Source: Bradyrhizobium erythrophlei (GTDB taxonomy: Bacteria; Pseudomonadota; Alphaproteobacteria; Rhizobiales; Xanthobacteraceae). From it: a DNA stretch of 64,000 nt. The stretch lies in the NCBI GenBank assembly GCA_900129675.1, contig FSRD01000002.1, positions 372,001-436,000 of the forward strand, written 5' to 3'. The translations under genes and the position numbers were made by a program. Of the stretch, positions 33,366-42,344 are shown piece after piece. A model generated the notes under the pieces. The model was given only the letters and a program-made list of their open reading frames with translations. It had not been told where the DNA came from and did no database searches. Numbering within the stretch: the first letter of the stretch is position 1; each line of letters starts with the position of its first letter.

Positions 33366-34689
33366 TCCGCTGCAGCTTCTGCTGGAGCGCGGAAATTCCG
33401 CACCGCTTGGGCTTGAGCCCCTGCATCTCGGTCCAGGCCTGGTGCTGCTGGTCAACGACCCCAATCTAATCCGGCCTATACTGAAGGCGCCGGAAACCGA
33501 AATCGGCAAGGGAAAGCTGATCAAGAAGCTCACCCCGGTGCTGGGAGAGAGCTCGCTGATGCTCCACGGCGAAGAGCACAAGCGCCGGCGTGCCGTGCTG
33601 CAAAAGCACATGGCCAAAGGCAGCGTCGAAAAATATCTGCCGCAGATGTGCGCGGAAATCCGCGCGGTCGGCGCCAAGCTCGCGCGTCTCGGATCGTTCG
33701 ATCCGCATCGCTTTACGGCAACGCTGGCGCTGCGCTCGATCTGCATCGCGCTGTTCGGCAGCCAGGTGATTTCGTCGGGCGATGAAGAGGCGCTGGTTCA
33801 AGCGATCGGAATCATCGAGGACGATCTCGCGGCCGAGATGTTCCGGGTTCTGCCGATCGGGCCTTTGGGCTGGTATCGCCGCAAGAAGAGCCGGGACTTT
33901 GCCAAGCTTGCGATGTCGACCCTGGTGCAGCGCCTGCGCACCGGCGCAGGCTCGACCAGCATGCTGCGGGATCTCGAAGCGCTCGGGTTGAACGACCGGG
34001 AGCTGCGCGATGAAATATTGACGCTGCTGCTGGCCGGCCACCATACGACGGGTTCGACGGCGGCATGGTTGCTGTACCACATGGCGGCGAACCCCGCGCT
34101 GATGGACGAGATCGCGGACGAAGCCGCGGAATGCCTTGGCGATCACGGCGAGCTTCGCGCCGAGGCGGTCAAGCGCGCCGACGTCAGCGCTACCTTGGTG
34201 AAGGAGGTGTGCCGGCTTTATCCGAGCGCCTGGTGGACCTCCCGCGAAGTCATGGCGCCGGTCACGATCGGCGGGCGCAACCTCAAGGTCGGCACCTCCT
34301 TGCTGATCTGCCCGTGGCAATTGCAGCGCGATCCCCGCCATTGGGAGCAGCCCGACCGCTTCCTGATGACGCGGCGCTACACCACCGATGCCTATGTGCC
34401 GTTCGGTGCGGGCCCGCGCGCCTGCGTCGGCATGGGAGTTGCATTGCTGGAGTTGCAGCTGCTCGCGCTGGAAATCGCCGCGGCCTATCGCTTCACCGGC
34501 GTTTCGCCGAACCCGGCGCCGTGGCCGAAAGCCTCGGTGACGCTGGTGCCGCCGCCGATGAACATCGCGATCGAATTGCGGCAGACGCGGCGGCGCAACT
34601 CCGCGCTGTTCGAGGCCGGCGTGGAGCTGCCCTACGTTCCGCCGGTCGGCGTCGTTCCCGCCGATACGCTCTATTCGCAATCGCAATGA
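33325..34689 (+). CDS. Cytochrome P450, overlapping the AHL synthase gene
   Basis: 454 residues of a complete P450. The I-helix oxygen-binding motif is LLLAGHHTTGSTAAW (near residue 235), the K-helix ExxR is KEVCRLYP, and the heme loop FGAGPRACVGMG has the thiolate Cys at about residue 367. There is no membrane anchor, so it is a soluble bacterial class needing a separate ferredoxin and reductase, which are not nearby. The ATG at 33325 lies inside the luxI coding region with GGAG 9 bases upstream, so expression is probably coupled to luxI. The substrate is unknown; the placement suggests a quorum-controlled hydroxylation, possibly of the signal, its acyl precursor, or a secreted product. Confidence 0.92.
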   Translation: MPHMFSDVRAFRRDPLQLLLERGNSAPLGLEPLHLGPGLVLLVNDPNLIRPILKAPETEIGKGKLIKKLTPVLGESSLMLHGEEHKRRRAVLQKHMAKGSVEKYLPQMCAEIRAVGAKLARLGSFDPHRFTATLALRSICIALFGSQVISSGDEEALVQAIGIIEDDLAAEMFRVLPIGPLGWYRRKKSRDFAKLAMSTLVQRLRTGAGSTSMLRDLEALGLNDRELRDEILTLLLAGHHTTGSTAAWLLYHMAANPALMDEIADEAAECLGDHGELRAEAVKRADVSATLVKEVCRLYPSAWWTSREVMAPVTIGGRNLKVGTSLLICPWQLQRDPRHWEQPDRFLMTRRYTTDAYVPFGAGPRACVGMGVALLELQLLALEIAAAYRFTGVSPNPAPWPKASVTLVPPPMNIAIELRQTRRRNSALFEAGVELPYVPPVGVVPADTLYSQSQ

Positions 34690-34946
34690 ACACTGCAACC
34701 GGGACGGCCAAGATGAAAGCAAGACACATGGATGAAGTGAGTGCCCGCAGTCTGCGTGGCGTCATTGCGGTACTGGTGGAGCAGCGCGGCATCGTCATTG
34801 CCACGGGCGCTTCCTTTGCCGCGCATCTGATCGATCTGGCGATCATGCAGCTTCGCCTGACGATCAACGACGTTTCCGAGGAGGAATTGTCCGGGCTCGC
34901 CGATTTCGTCAGCGTTGGCCTCGCCAGCGAAGACAAACCGAATTGA
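34686..34946 (+). CDS. Small unknown protein coupled to the P450
   Basis: 86 residues whose ATG overlaps the P450 stop as ATGA, the classic sign of translational coupling. The sequence ARSLRGVIAVLVEQRGIVIATGASFAAHLIDLAIMQLRLTINDVSEEELSGLADFVSVGLASE predicts mixed helix and strand, with no signal peptide and no cysteine. I do not recognise a family. It ends 24 bases before the stop of the convergent ybaK gene, so it is the last gene of the luxI-P450 unit. Confidence 0.65.
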   Translation: MNTATGTAKMKARHMDEVSARSLRGVIAVLVEQRGIVIATGASFAAHLIDLAIMQLRLTINDVSEEELSGLADFVSVGLASEDKPN

Positions 34947-34970
34947 GCAACGGACGTCAGCCGCTGTCAC

Positions 34971-35444
34971 TCACGCCGTCAGCGCCTGCACAATCGCGCC
35001 CGCCGCCTTCGCCGCATCGTTGGGGTCGAGTTCGATCTGCAGGCCGCGCTGGCCGCCATTGACGAACACGGTTGCGTGGCCGAGCGCTGCCTGCTCGATC
35101 GCGACCGGTACGCGTATCTTCTGGCCGAACGGACTGATGCCGCCGACATGGTAGCCGGTGAGCCGTTCGGCGTCGTCAGGGCGCATCATCTTCGCGGCCT
35201 TGGCACCGAACGCTAAGGCCAGTTTCTTCATGCTGACTTCGCAGTCCGACGGCACCACGACGCAGACGGGTTTGCCGTCGGCCTCGGCCATCAGCGTCTT
35301 GAGCATCCGATACGGCTCGACACCGAGCGCCTCGGCGGCCTGCAGGCCGATGCGGTCGGCGTCGGAATCGTAAGCGTAGGTGTGCAGCCTGAATTTAACG
35401 CCGAGCTTTTCCAGCGCCTGTGTCGCACGGGTCGTTTTGGACAT
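34971..35444 (-). CDS. ybaK: YbaK/EbsC-type Cys-tRNA(Pro) deacylase
   Basis: 157 residues of the YbaK/ProX editing fold, which hydrolyses mischarged Cys-tRNA(Pro) in the cytosol. It starts MSKTTRATQALEKLGVKFRLHTYAYD and continues with EALGVEPYRMLKTLMAEADGKPVCVVVPSDCEVSMKKLA and RLTGYHVGGISPFGQK, the conserved GGxSP/FG block of the family. Convergent with the luxI operon. Confidence 0.9.
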   Translation of the reverse strand: MSKTTRATQALEKLGVKFRLHTYAYDSDADRIGLQAAEALGVEPYRMLKTLMAEADGKPVCVVVPSDCEVSMKKLALAFGAKAAKMMRPDDAERLTGYHVGGISPFGQKIRVPVAIEQAALGHATVFVNGGQRGLQIELDPNDAAKAAGAIVQALTA

Positions 35445-35653
35445 CCGGGGGATCGCTCCTTGTTCGTGCCCCGCCGCCGAATCCGCCTTGGCGCGGCCAT
35501 AAATTTTCCGGGGATATCAATGGGTTGGATACCATCCAAAGCGGCCTAAAAGCCCCCTTCTTGCTTGCCTAGATGACCCGCTTCCTTTATCCGGTTGGGC
35601 TGCCTTGCATGCGAACGGCCCCCCGGCCGTGATTTTGGCTGGGCACGTTACCG

Positions 35654-35696
35654 CATGATCCGGAAAGACGGGCACTTCTTTTCCGGCGAGGTCATG
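35654..35696. repeat. Rhizobial CATGATCCGGAAA palindrome
   Basis: CATGATCCGGAAA on the left and TTTCCGG...TCATG on the right form an imperfect inverted repeat in the purA leader. It is a common dispersed element in Rhizobiales. It ends 36 bases before the purA ATG and could fold in the mRNA leader. Confidence 0.6.
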
Positions 35697-35731
35697 TCTG
35701 AAACATCTGAGTTGCAGGGAACACTTTCGAA

Positions 35732-37024
<1,293 letters not shown>

Positions 37025-37061
37025 CGAGTTGTTACCCATAAGTCCGCATTGTTGAGTCGTT

Positions 37062-38675
37062 ATGGCTGATTATTACCCGCTGATCGCCCGCGCCATTGCC
37101 GGACTGGACCCCAGTGCTCCCGGCGAGAGCCGCCGTGCGCTCTACGAGCGGGCCCGCGCCGCGCTGATCGCGCAGCTGCGCGGCGTCCAGCCGCCGCTGT
37201 CCGAATCCGAGATCACCCGCGAGCGGCTGTCGCTGGAAGAGGCCGTGCGCAAGGTCGAATCCGAGGCCGCCCAGCGCGCCCGCGAGGCCTCGCGCCCCGG
37301 CGGCGGCGGAGCTGCGCGGGGCGGCGATGCGTTCCGCCGCGCCAATGCGCGCCCGGAGTCTGGCCCGTCATCGGCGGCACCGCCACCCTCGGCAACACCC
37401 CGTCCGCGGCCGCCGGGACCGCCGCCGCCGCGCGATGTCCGCCCGCCGCTCGGCGAGGGCGACCCGCAGCGCCCGCCGCGCAATCTGCGCCCCGACACCC
37501 CGCCGCCCGCGCCGCCGCCGCCCGGGGTGCAGGACCCGCAACTGCCGCCGACCCGTGAGCGCACCGGCGCGCCGCGCCGCGGCCCCGACAATTCCGCGCC
37601 GCAAATGCCGCAGCCGCCGGGCGTGCGCGGCTTCCGCGACATCGCCGCCGACGCCGACGATCTCGGCCGCGCCGCCGCGCAAGCCAGCCGCAATGCGCGG
37701 AAAACTTACGCCAACGTTCCCTCGCCCTCGCCGGAATTCGACCGGCTCGAGCCGAGCATGGAAAACCGCGGCGCCGATCCGGACGCGCCCTATTCCTACG
37801 ACGAGTCGATCGAGGAGGCGGATCGCTACGCACCGCCGCCGCAGCAGATGCCGCCACAGCCGCGCTCGCGGATCGGGCAGGGCAGCGATCGCGAGCTGAA
37901 GAAGCGCGCGCGCGCCGGCGCGGTGTTTCCGTTCAAGAGCGCGATCGCGATCGGCATCGTGCTGATTCTGGTCGGCGCCGGGATCCTGTGGGGCAAGTCG
38001 GCCGTCACGATCGTCAGCGGCCTGTTCAAACCTTCCCCCGCCGTGGAAGCGCCGAAGGATGCCAGCGCGCCGCAGTCGAAGCCAAAGATCGCAGATCGCG
38101 TCGGCCAGCCCGGCTCGTCGGAGCAGGTCGCGCCGGTGGCGCAGCGCGTGGTGCTGTATGACGAGGATCCGTCGGACCCGAAGGGCAAGCAATATGTCGG
38201 CTCAGTGATCTGGCGCACTGAACCGATCAAGGCGAGCGGCAATCAGAAGGCCGACATCGCCGTGCGCGCCGACATCGAAATTCCCGACCGCAAGTTCAAG
38301 ATGACGATGTCGTTCCGCCGCAATACCGACACGTCGCTGCCGGCCAGCCACACCGCCGAACTGACCTTCATCCTGCCGCAGGATTTCGCCGGCGGCGGCG
38401 TCGGCAACGTGCCCGGGATTCTGATGAAATCCAACGAGCAGGCGCGCGGCACGCCGCTGGCCGGGCTCGCGGTCAAAGTCACCGACGGCTTCTTCCTGGT
38501 CGGCCTGTCCAACGTCGATGCCGACCGCGCGCGCAATCTGCAGCTCCTGAAGGAGCGTTCATGGTTCGACGTGCCGCTGGTCTATGTCAACCAGCGCCGC
38601 GCCATCATCGCGATCGAAAAAGGCGCCCCCGGCGAGCGCGCGTTCAACGATGCGTTTGCAGCGTGGGGGGAGTAG
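37062..38675 (+). CDS. Proline-rich single-pass membrane protein of unknown function
   Basis: 537 residues. A helical N-terminal part (YYPLIARAIAGLDPSAPGESRRALYERARAALIAQLRGVQPPL, about 1-75) resembles a conserved alphaproteobacterial module. It is followed by a long Pro/Arg-rich disordered stretch (about 85-180), one transmembrane helix at about 290-312 (FKSAIAIGIVLILVGAGILWG) and a globular C-terminal domain with IPDRKFKMTMSFRRNTDTSLPASHTAELTFILP and a tail AIIAIEKGAPGERAFNDAFAAWGE. The C-terminal domain would be periplasmic. It starts 37 bp after purA and is probably co-transcribed. No enzymatic motif is seen. Confidence 0.75.
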   Translation: MADYYPLIARAIAGLDPSAPGESRRALYERARAALIAQLRGVQPPLSESEITRERLSLEEAVRKVESEAAQRAREASRPGGGGAARGGDAFRRANARPESGPSSAAPPPSATPRPRPPGPPPPRDVRPPLGEGDPQRPPRNLRPDTPPPAPPPPGVQDPQLPPTRERTGAPRRGPDNSAPQMPQPPGVRGFRDIAADADDLGRAAAQASRNARKTYANVPSPSPEFDRLEPSMENRGADPDAPYSYDESIEEADRYAPPPQQMPPQPRSRIGQGSDRELKKRARAGAVFPFKSAIAIGIVLILVGAGILWGKSAVTIVSGLFKPSPAVEAPKDASAPQSKPKIADRVGQPGSSEQVAPVAQRVVLYDEDPSDPKGKQYVGSVIWRTEPIKASGNQKADIAVRADIEIPDRKFKMTMSFRRNTDTSLPASHTAELTFILPQDFAGGGVGNVPGILMKSNEQARGTPLAGLAVKVTDGFFLVGLSNVDADRARNLQLLKERSWFDVPLVYVNQRRAIIAIEKGAPGERAFNDAFAAWGE

Positions 38676-38710
38676 GGTTTAGCGTCAGGCTTGACGTCAT
38701 CCGCTCCGGA

Positions 38711-38838
38711 CGTCATCGTCCGGCACCTGTCCCCGACTTGATCGGGGATGACCGGGCGACCCAGTATTCCAGAGGCGCCACAGATTAAGCCGAGACGCCG
38801 CGGTGTACTGGATGCCCCGCTTGAAGCGGGGCATGACA
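38711..38838. repeat. Composite palindromic repeat
   Basis: Two hairpins, TCCCCGA-CTTGA-TCGGGGA (38730-38748) and ATGCCCCGC-TTGAA-GCGGGGCAT (38812-38834), with GTCAT/ATGAC ends. It is the same class of element as 7661-7784 and 41646-41765. Confidence 0.7.
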
Positions 38839-38938
38839 GCGAATGTGTCAAACGAGACCATGCTTCAAGCCTGTCGAACTTTTCGCAAAAGCATCGTAAG
38901 ACTGAGGGCGCATCAGGTCCTGAGTTTGAGGGGGCGAC

Positions 38939-39367
38939 ATGAAACGCTATCTGATCTTCGCCGCAATAGGCCCGTTCTTCGGCGGGTTGCTGCTGCTGCT
39001 CGCGACCACGGTGTCGTCGGGATACTGGGCCCAGACTAATTGGGGAGAGGTCGGAAAGTTTTTCGCAACCTTCGTCAAGACGCTGCCCTTCAGCTATCTG
39101 TTCGGCGTCGTGCCGGGGCTGATGGTCGGCGCGATCGACGACATTTTGCTGCACATGCCGCGCATTCGCCCGGTGCTGCGGATGCTGATCGTAGGCGTGA
39201 TCGGATTCGTCGCGGCGGAATTGCTCTATGGCTCGCGCGGGTCGGACTCCGGCGTGGTGCAGTTCTTCCTGTACGGTATCGTCGGCCTTGTCCCCGCAAC
39301 GGTCTCGTCGTGGCTGGCGCATAAATATGTCGATGAACCGCAGCCGGTGACGTCGACGTCATCTTAA
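38939..39367 (+). CDS. DUF5413-like integral membrane protein
   Basis: 142 residues with about four hydrophobic helices: YLIFAAIGPFFGGLLLLLATTV, FSYLFGVVPGLMVGAIDDILL, MLIVGVIGFVAAELLYG, VQFFLYGIVGLVPATVSSWLAHK. The pattern agrees with the small DUF5413 membrane family found in Bradyrhizobium. The function is unknown. An ATG at 38939 is preceded by GAGGGGGCG. Confidence 0.65.
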   Translation: MKRYLIFAAIGPFFGGLLLLLATTVSSGYWAQTNWGEVGKFFATFVKTLPFSYLFGVVPGLMVGAIDDILLHMPRIRPVLRMLIVGVIGFVAAELLYGSRGSDSGVVQFFLYGIVGLVPATVSSWLAHKYVDEPQPVTSTSS

Positions 39368-39496
39368 GCGACAGGTGAAACGCGCCCGTCGGGCAAATCA
39401 GCGCTACCAGCTCCAAAACTTCGGGCGCGTCGCGCCGCGAGAACGCGAAGGCGTGTCGGTGGCTGTTTGAACTTTGAATCAGGAAATTTGCAACGA

Positions 39497-39581
39497 CGTC
39501 ATTGCGAGGAGCGAAAGCGACGAAGCAATCCATACTTGGCTTGCCGCCCCATGGATTGCTTCGCTTGCGCTCGCAATGACG
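39497..39581. repeat. Complete REP palindrome
   Basis: The left arm CGTCATTGCGAGGAGCG...GAAGCAATCCAT and right arm ATGGATTGCTTCGC...TCGCAATGACG are separated by 17 bases. The 317-bp gap between the genes at 39367 and 39685 holds this element and otherwise no feature that I can see. Confidence 0.85.
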
Positions 39582-39684
39582 GGGTCGGCAGCCGTCGCCT
39601 GGGGTTGACGCCGTCAGCCGCGCGGGGAAGGTGACAGGGTGGTAATGTGACGCAACTTGCGCCGCGGTTTGGCGTTACCATCTG

Positions 39685-40221
39685 ATGGCCATGTCCAACG
39701 ACGAAATCTATTCCCCCAACCGCACGCGTTCGCGGCCGCCCTTCGGCGGCGCGCAGGCGCACGGCAAGGTCATCGATCAGGACGGGCGCGAAATCCCGGA
39801 AGCCGGGCTGCATCCGCAGTTCGAGGGATTCCGGTTCGACTTCGGCACGTCGAGCGCCAATCCGTTCGGCAATCTCACCCGCGAGCAGCGGCTGGCGCGG
39901 CTCGATGCGCTGGCGAAATTGCTCGACGTCGCCTTCATCCTGCCCGGCACCAATATCCGCTACGGCATCGACGGCATTATCGGTTTGATCCCGGTGATCG
40001 GCGATCTCATCACCACCGCGATCTCGCTGTGGCTGGTGCGCGAGGCGCGCGCGCTCGGCGCGCCCTGGCACATCACCGCAAGGATGCTGGCCAATGTGGC
40101 TGTTGATGGCGTGGTCGGAATGGTGCCGCTCGCGGGCGACGCCTTCGACGTCATGTTCCGCGCCAATGTCCGCAATGTCCGGATGCTGAAGCGCTGGATG
40201 GACAAGCAGCCGCGCCAATAA
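39685..40221 (+). CDS. DUF4112 domain protein
   Basis: 178 residues. A polar N-terminal third is followed by the DUF4112 core LDALAKLLDVAFILPGTNIRYGIDGIIGLIPVIGDLITTAISLWLVREARALGAP and VDGVVGMVPLAGDAFDVMFRANVRNVRMLKRW, with two hydrophobic hairpins containing the repeated GLIPVIGD / GMVPLAGD motif. It is probably a peripheral or integral inner-membrane protein of unknown function. A second ATG two codons later (39691) is equally possible as the start. Confidence 0.85.
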   Translation: MAMSNDEIYSPNRTRSRPPFGGAQAHGKVIDQDGREIPEAGLHPQFEGFRFDFGTSSANPFGNLTREQRLARLDALAKLLDVAFILPGTNIRYGIDGIIGLIPVIGDLITTAISLWLVREARALGAPWHITARMLANVAVDGVVGMVPLAGDAFDVMFRANVRNVRMLKRWMDKQPRQ

Positions 40222-40226
40222 ACAAA

Positions 40227-40249
40227 GCCCCCGGACCAGGTCCGAGGGC
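40227..40249. terminator. Hairpin between convergent genes
   Basis: GCCC-C-CGGA/TCCG-A-GGGC with loop CCAGG, five bases after the DUF4112 stop and 25 bases from the stop of the opposite-strand gene. Confidence 0.55.
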
Positions 40250-40273
40250 AGTGACGTCCAGCGACGCTAAATA

Positions 40274-40558
40274 TCAGGCGGCGTCGGCGTCGGCATCCGA
40301 AGGCGCGGGCGCACGGGGACGGCGCGGCAGCGGAAAGGCTTCGCTCTCATACAGGGTGCGGATGCCGCTCTGGTCGAAGCGGGCTTCCTCGACCTGCAGA
40401 TAGGCGCCGTTCAGCGAGTCCGCCGGCAGTTCCTCGATCGCGAAGCGAACCGCTTCGGCCGCGGTGCCAAAACGCCGATATGCAAAGCCTGCCCGCTTCT
40501 TCTTACGGATCGCGGCAGGAAACAGTTCGGCGGCGGTATCGTAACTGAATGGACGCAT
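40274..40558 (-). CDS. Small conserved protein of unknown function
   Basis: 94 residues: MRPFSYDTAAELFPAAIRKKKRAGFAYRRFGTAAEAVRFAIEELPADSLNGAYLQVEEARFDQSGIRTLYESEAFPLP. It has the look of a small alpha/beta protein with a helix after YRRFGTAAEAVRFAIEEL. I prefer the ATG at 40558 because upstream codons look non-coding. Similar short proteins occur in Rhizobiales, but I know of no function. Confidence 0.65.
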   Translation of the reverse strand: MRPFSYDTAAELFPAAIRKKKRAGFAYRRFGTAAEAVRFAIEELPADSLNGAYLQVEEARFDQSGIRTLYESEAFPLPRRPRAPAPSDADADAA

Positions 40559-40782
40559 GGTCTGTGACCTCAATCTTTTTGGCTCTTGCGTTAGAGCGTA
40601 TGGGGATTGGATGACGGTCGGCCGCATCCTGGCGGCGCGCCGTGCACGTCATTTCACGCCCTAATATAAGCCTGTTTGACAAAAATGCGACTCCTGACGG
40701 CGCATATCGGGGGTGATGATGAATCCGCGCATGGCTCCGCGGCGGCCGGAAATAATCCTGTTATTTCAATGGTATATGCGGA

Positions 40783-40947
40783 TTACAGCTTGCCGAGCAG
40801 CCACAGGATGACCAGGACGATTAAAATCACGCCACCGAGACCCATGCCGGAATGGCCCATCCCGTAGCCATAGCCGCCGATCCGGCCGCTGAAGCCGCCC
40901 AAGAGGACGATAATCAGGATGATGATGAGTATCGCTCCAAGCGACAT
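40783..40947 (-). CDS. DUF3309 family very small membrane protein
   Basis: 54 residues: MSLGAILIIILIIVLLGG, then a Gly-rich centre (GRIGGYGYGMGHSGMGLGG), then VILIVLVILWLLGKL. This two-hydrophobic-segment plan with the MSLG start and final LLG is the DUF3309 family. GGGGAG lies 6 bases before the ATG on the minus strand. The reading is short enough to be missed by length filters. The function is unknown. Confidence 0.85.
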   Translation of the reverse strand: MSLGAILIIILIIVLLGGFSGRIGGYGYGMGHSGMGLGGVILIVLVILWLLGKL

Positions 40948-41099
40948 GGCATACTCCCCGCAACAGCGGCCAATCGCCCAATATTACGCCCTCGCGGGCC
41001 GGAACCAAGCAGATTCCGGACGCGAGGGCTTAGGGTCGATCCGCCGAAATTCTAGGGTCGGGTGCCACGGCGGTTCGCCGCCGCGCCTTCCCAGCACAC

Positions 41100-41133
41100 C
41101 GTCATTGCGACCCGTTGGCTCCTCGCAATGACA
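41100..41133. repeat. Short REP-derived inverted repeat
   Basis: CGTCATTGCGA and TCGCAATGACA separated by 12 bases, that is, the outer ends of the REP palindrome with the central part lost. It lies next to the stop of the minus-strand gene at 41139. Confidence 0.65.
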
Positions 41134-41138
41134 GGTAC

Positions 41139-41513
41139 CTACTTCCTCGTCTCGTCGATCGGCAGCACCTTCAGCGGCGATACGTAAGGTTCGACGCGCA
41201 GCGAGTCGGTGGCGATCAGGCCTATTCTGTGCAGTGGCGCCTGTTCGAGATCGCCGGAGGCGGACTTGTGTACCGCGTATTGCCACACGCTCATCGAGCC
41301 CTTGGCGACCAGCATTTTTGCGATGCCCCCGGCATTCTTGCCGTCGACCTCTATCAGTTCGTCGTCCGAAAGCCCGATGACGACTTCGTCCTTCGTGGTG
41401 ATGACCTTGAACAGCGATACTTTATCGGCGGCAAAAGCGGGCTGGACCACAACGCTCTCCATGATGAGGCCGGCAACGCCGAGACCGAGCAACAGACGTT
41501 TGGATATATGCAT
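41139..41513 (-). CDS. Exported protein of unknown function
   Basis: 124 residues from the ATG at 41513 (ribosome site AAGGGAAG). The signal peptide is MHISKRLLLGLGVAGLIMESVVVQPAFA-AD. The mature part is KVSLFKVITTKDEVVIGLSDDELIEVDGKNAGGIAKMLVAKGSMSVWQYAVHKSASGDLEQAPLHRIGLIATDSLRVEPYVSPLKVLP. It is a single small alpha/beta domain with no catalytic motif that I recognise. A periplasmic location is inferred. Confidence 0.7.
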   Translation of the reverse strand: MHISKRLLLGLGVAGLIMESVVVQPAFAADKVSLFKVITTKDEVVIGLSDDELIEVDGKNAGGIAKMLVAKGSMSVWQYAVHKSASGDLEQAPLHRIGLIATDSLRVEPYVSPLKVLPIDETRK

Positions 41514-41645
41514 TCGACTTCCCTTGTTTTGCGCGCCGGCATGGCAGGACATCAAGAAGCAAAGAAAAACCCCGCGCGACAAGCTCTTGGTCGCACGGGG
41601 CGAAGAACGCGTTCGAATGGAAAGTGAGATCATTACCGATCCGCC

Positions 41646-41765
41646 GTCATGGCCGGGCATAGCCGTCCGAAGGACGGCGTCGCTTCCGCTCGCCTATCCC
41701 CGGCCATCCACGTCTTGGTTGTTGCACGAAGAACGTGGATGCCCGGGACAAGCCCGGGCATGACG
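41646..41765. repeat. Composite palindromic repeat
   Basis: Contains GCCGTCC-GAA-GGACGGC (41662-41678) and ATGCCCGGG-ACAAG-CCCGGGCAT (41739-41761) inside CGTCATGGCCGGG ... CATGACG ends, downstream of the msrB stop. It is the same family as the repeats at 7661 and 38711. Confidence 0.7.
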
Positions 41766-41781
41766 GATGAGGTCGCTGAAT

Positions 41782-42192
41782 CTATTTCGGCTGCAGCTTC
41801 AGCGCGGCCGAATTGATGCAGTAGCGCAGGCCGGTCGGGCCGGGGCCGTCATCGAAGACGTGGCCGAGATGGCCATTGCATTTCGAGCACAAGACCTCGG
41901 TCCGGATCATGCCGTGGCTGACGTCGCGCTCCTCGTCGACATGGCTGTCGACCGCAGGCGCGGTAAAGCTCGGCCAGCCGCAGCCGGAATCGAACTTGGC
42001 ATCGGATTCGAACAGCGTCTGCCCGCAGCCGGCGCAGGTATAGGTGCCCTGGCGCTGCTCATGCTCGTACTCGCCGGAGAACGGCCGCTCTGTCGCCTTC
42101 TCGCGCAGCACCGCGTACTGCATCGGCGTCAGTTCGCGGCGCCACTCGGCTTCGCTCTTCTCGACCTTGGCCGTCGTTTTGGTGTCGGACAT
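41782..42192 (-). CDS. msrB: Peptide-methionine (R)-S-oxide reductase
   Basis: 136 residues; reduces the R epimer of methionine sulfoxide in proteins. Two CxxC zinc pairs (YTCAGCG and VLCSKCNGHLGHVFDDG) and the catalytic Cys in GLRYCINSAAL are present, with the substrate region SGCGWPSF. There is no signal peptide from the ATG at 42192, so the enzyme is cytosolic. It lies downstream of a periplasmic msrA on the same strand, separated by a REP element. Confidence 0.95.
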   Translation of the reverse strand: MSDTKTTAKVEKSEAEWRRELTPMQYAVLREKATERPFSGEYEHEQRQGTYTCAGCGQTLFESDAKFDSGCGWPSFTAPAVDSHVDEERDVSHGMIRTEVLCSKCNGHLGHVFDDGPGPTGLRYCINSAALKLQPK

Positions 42193-42213
42193 GAAAACTC
42201 CTCCAGATTGGAT

Positions 42214-42292
42214 CGTCATTGCGAGGAGCAAAGCGACGAAGCAATCCATCTCTCCGCTTGCTGCGGCATGGATTGCTTCGCGGAGCCTGTCA
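42214..42292. repeat. REP palindrome between msrA and msrB
   Basis: The left arm CGTCATTGCGAGGAGC...CGAAGCAATCCAT is intact. The right arm ATGGATTGCTTCGCGGAG...TGTCAT is partly diverged. It may attenuate transcription from msrA into msrB. Confidence 0.75.
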
Positions 42293-42344
42293 TCGGGCGC
42301 GCATTCGCGCGACCCGTTGGCTCGCAACGACGGGAACCATTTCC

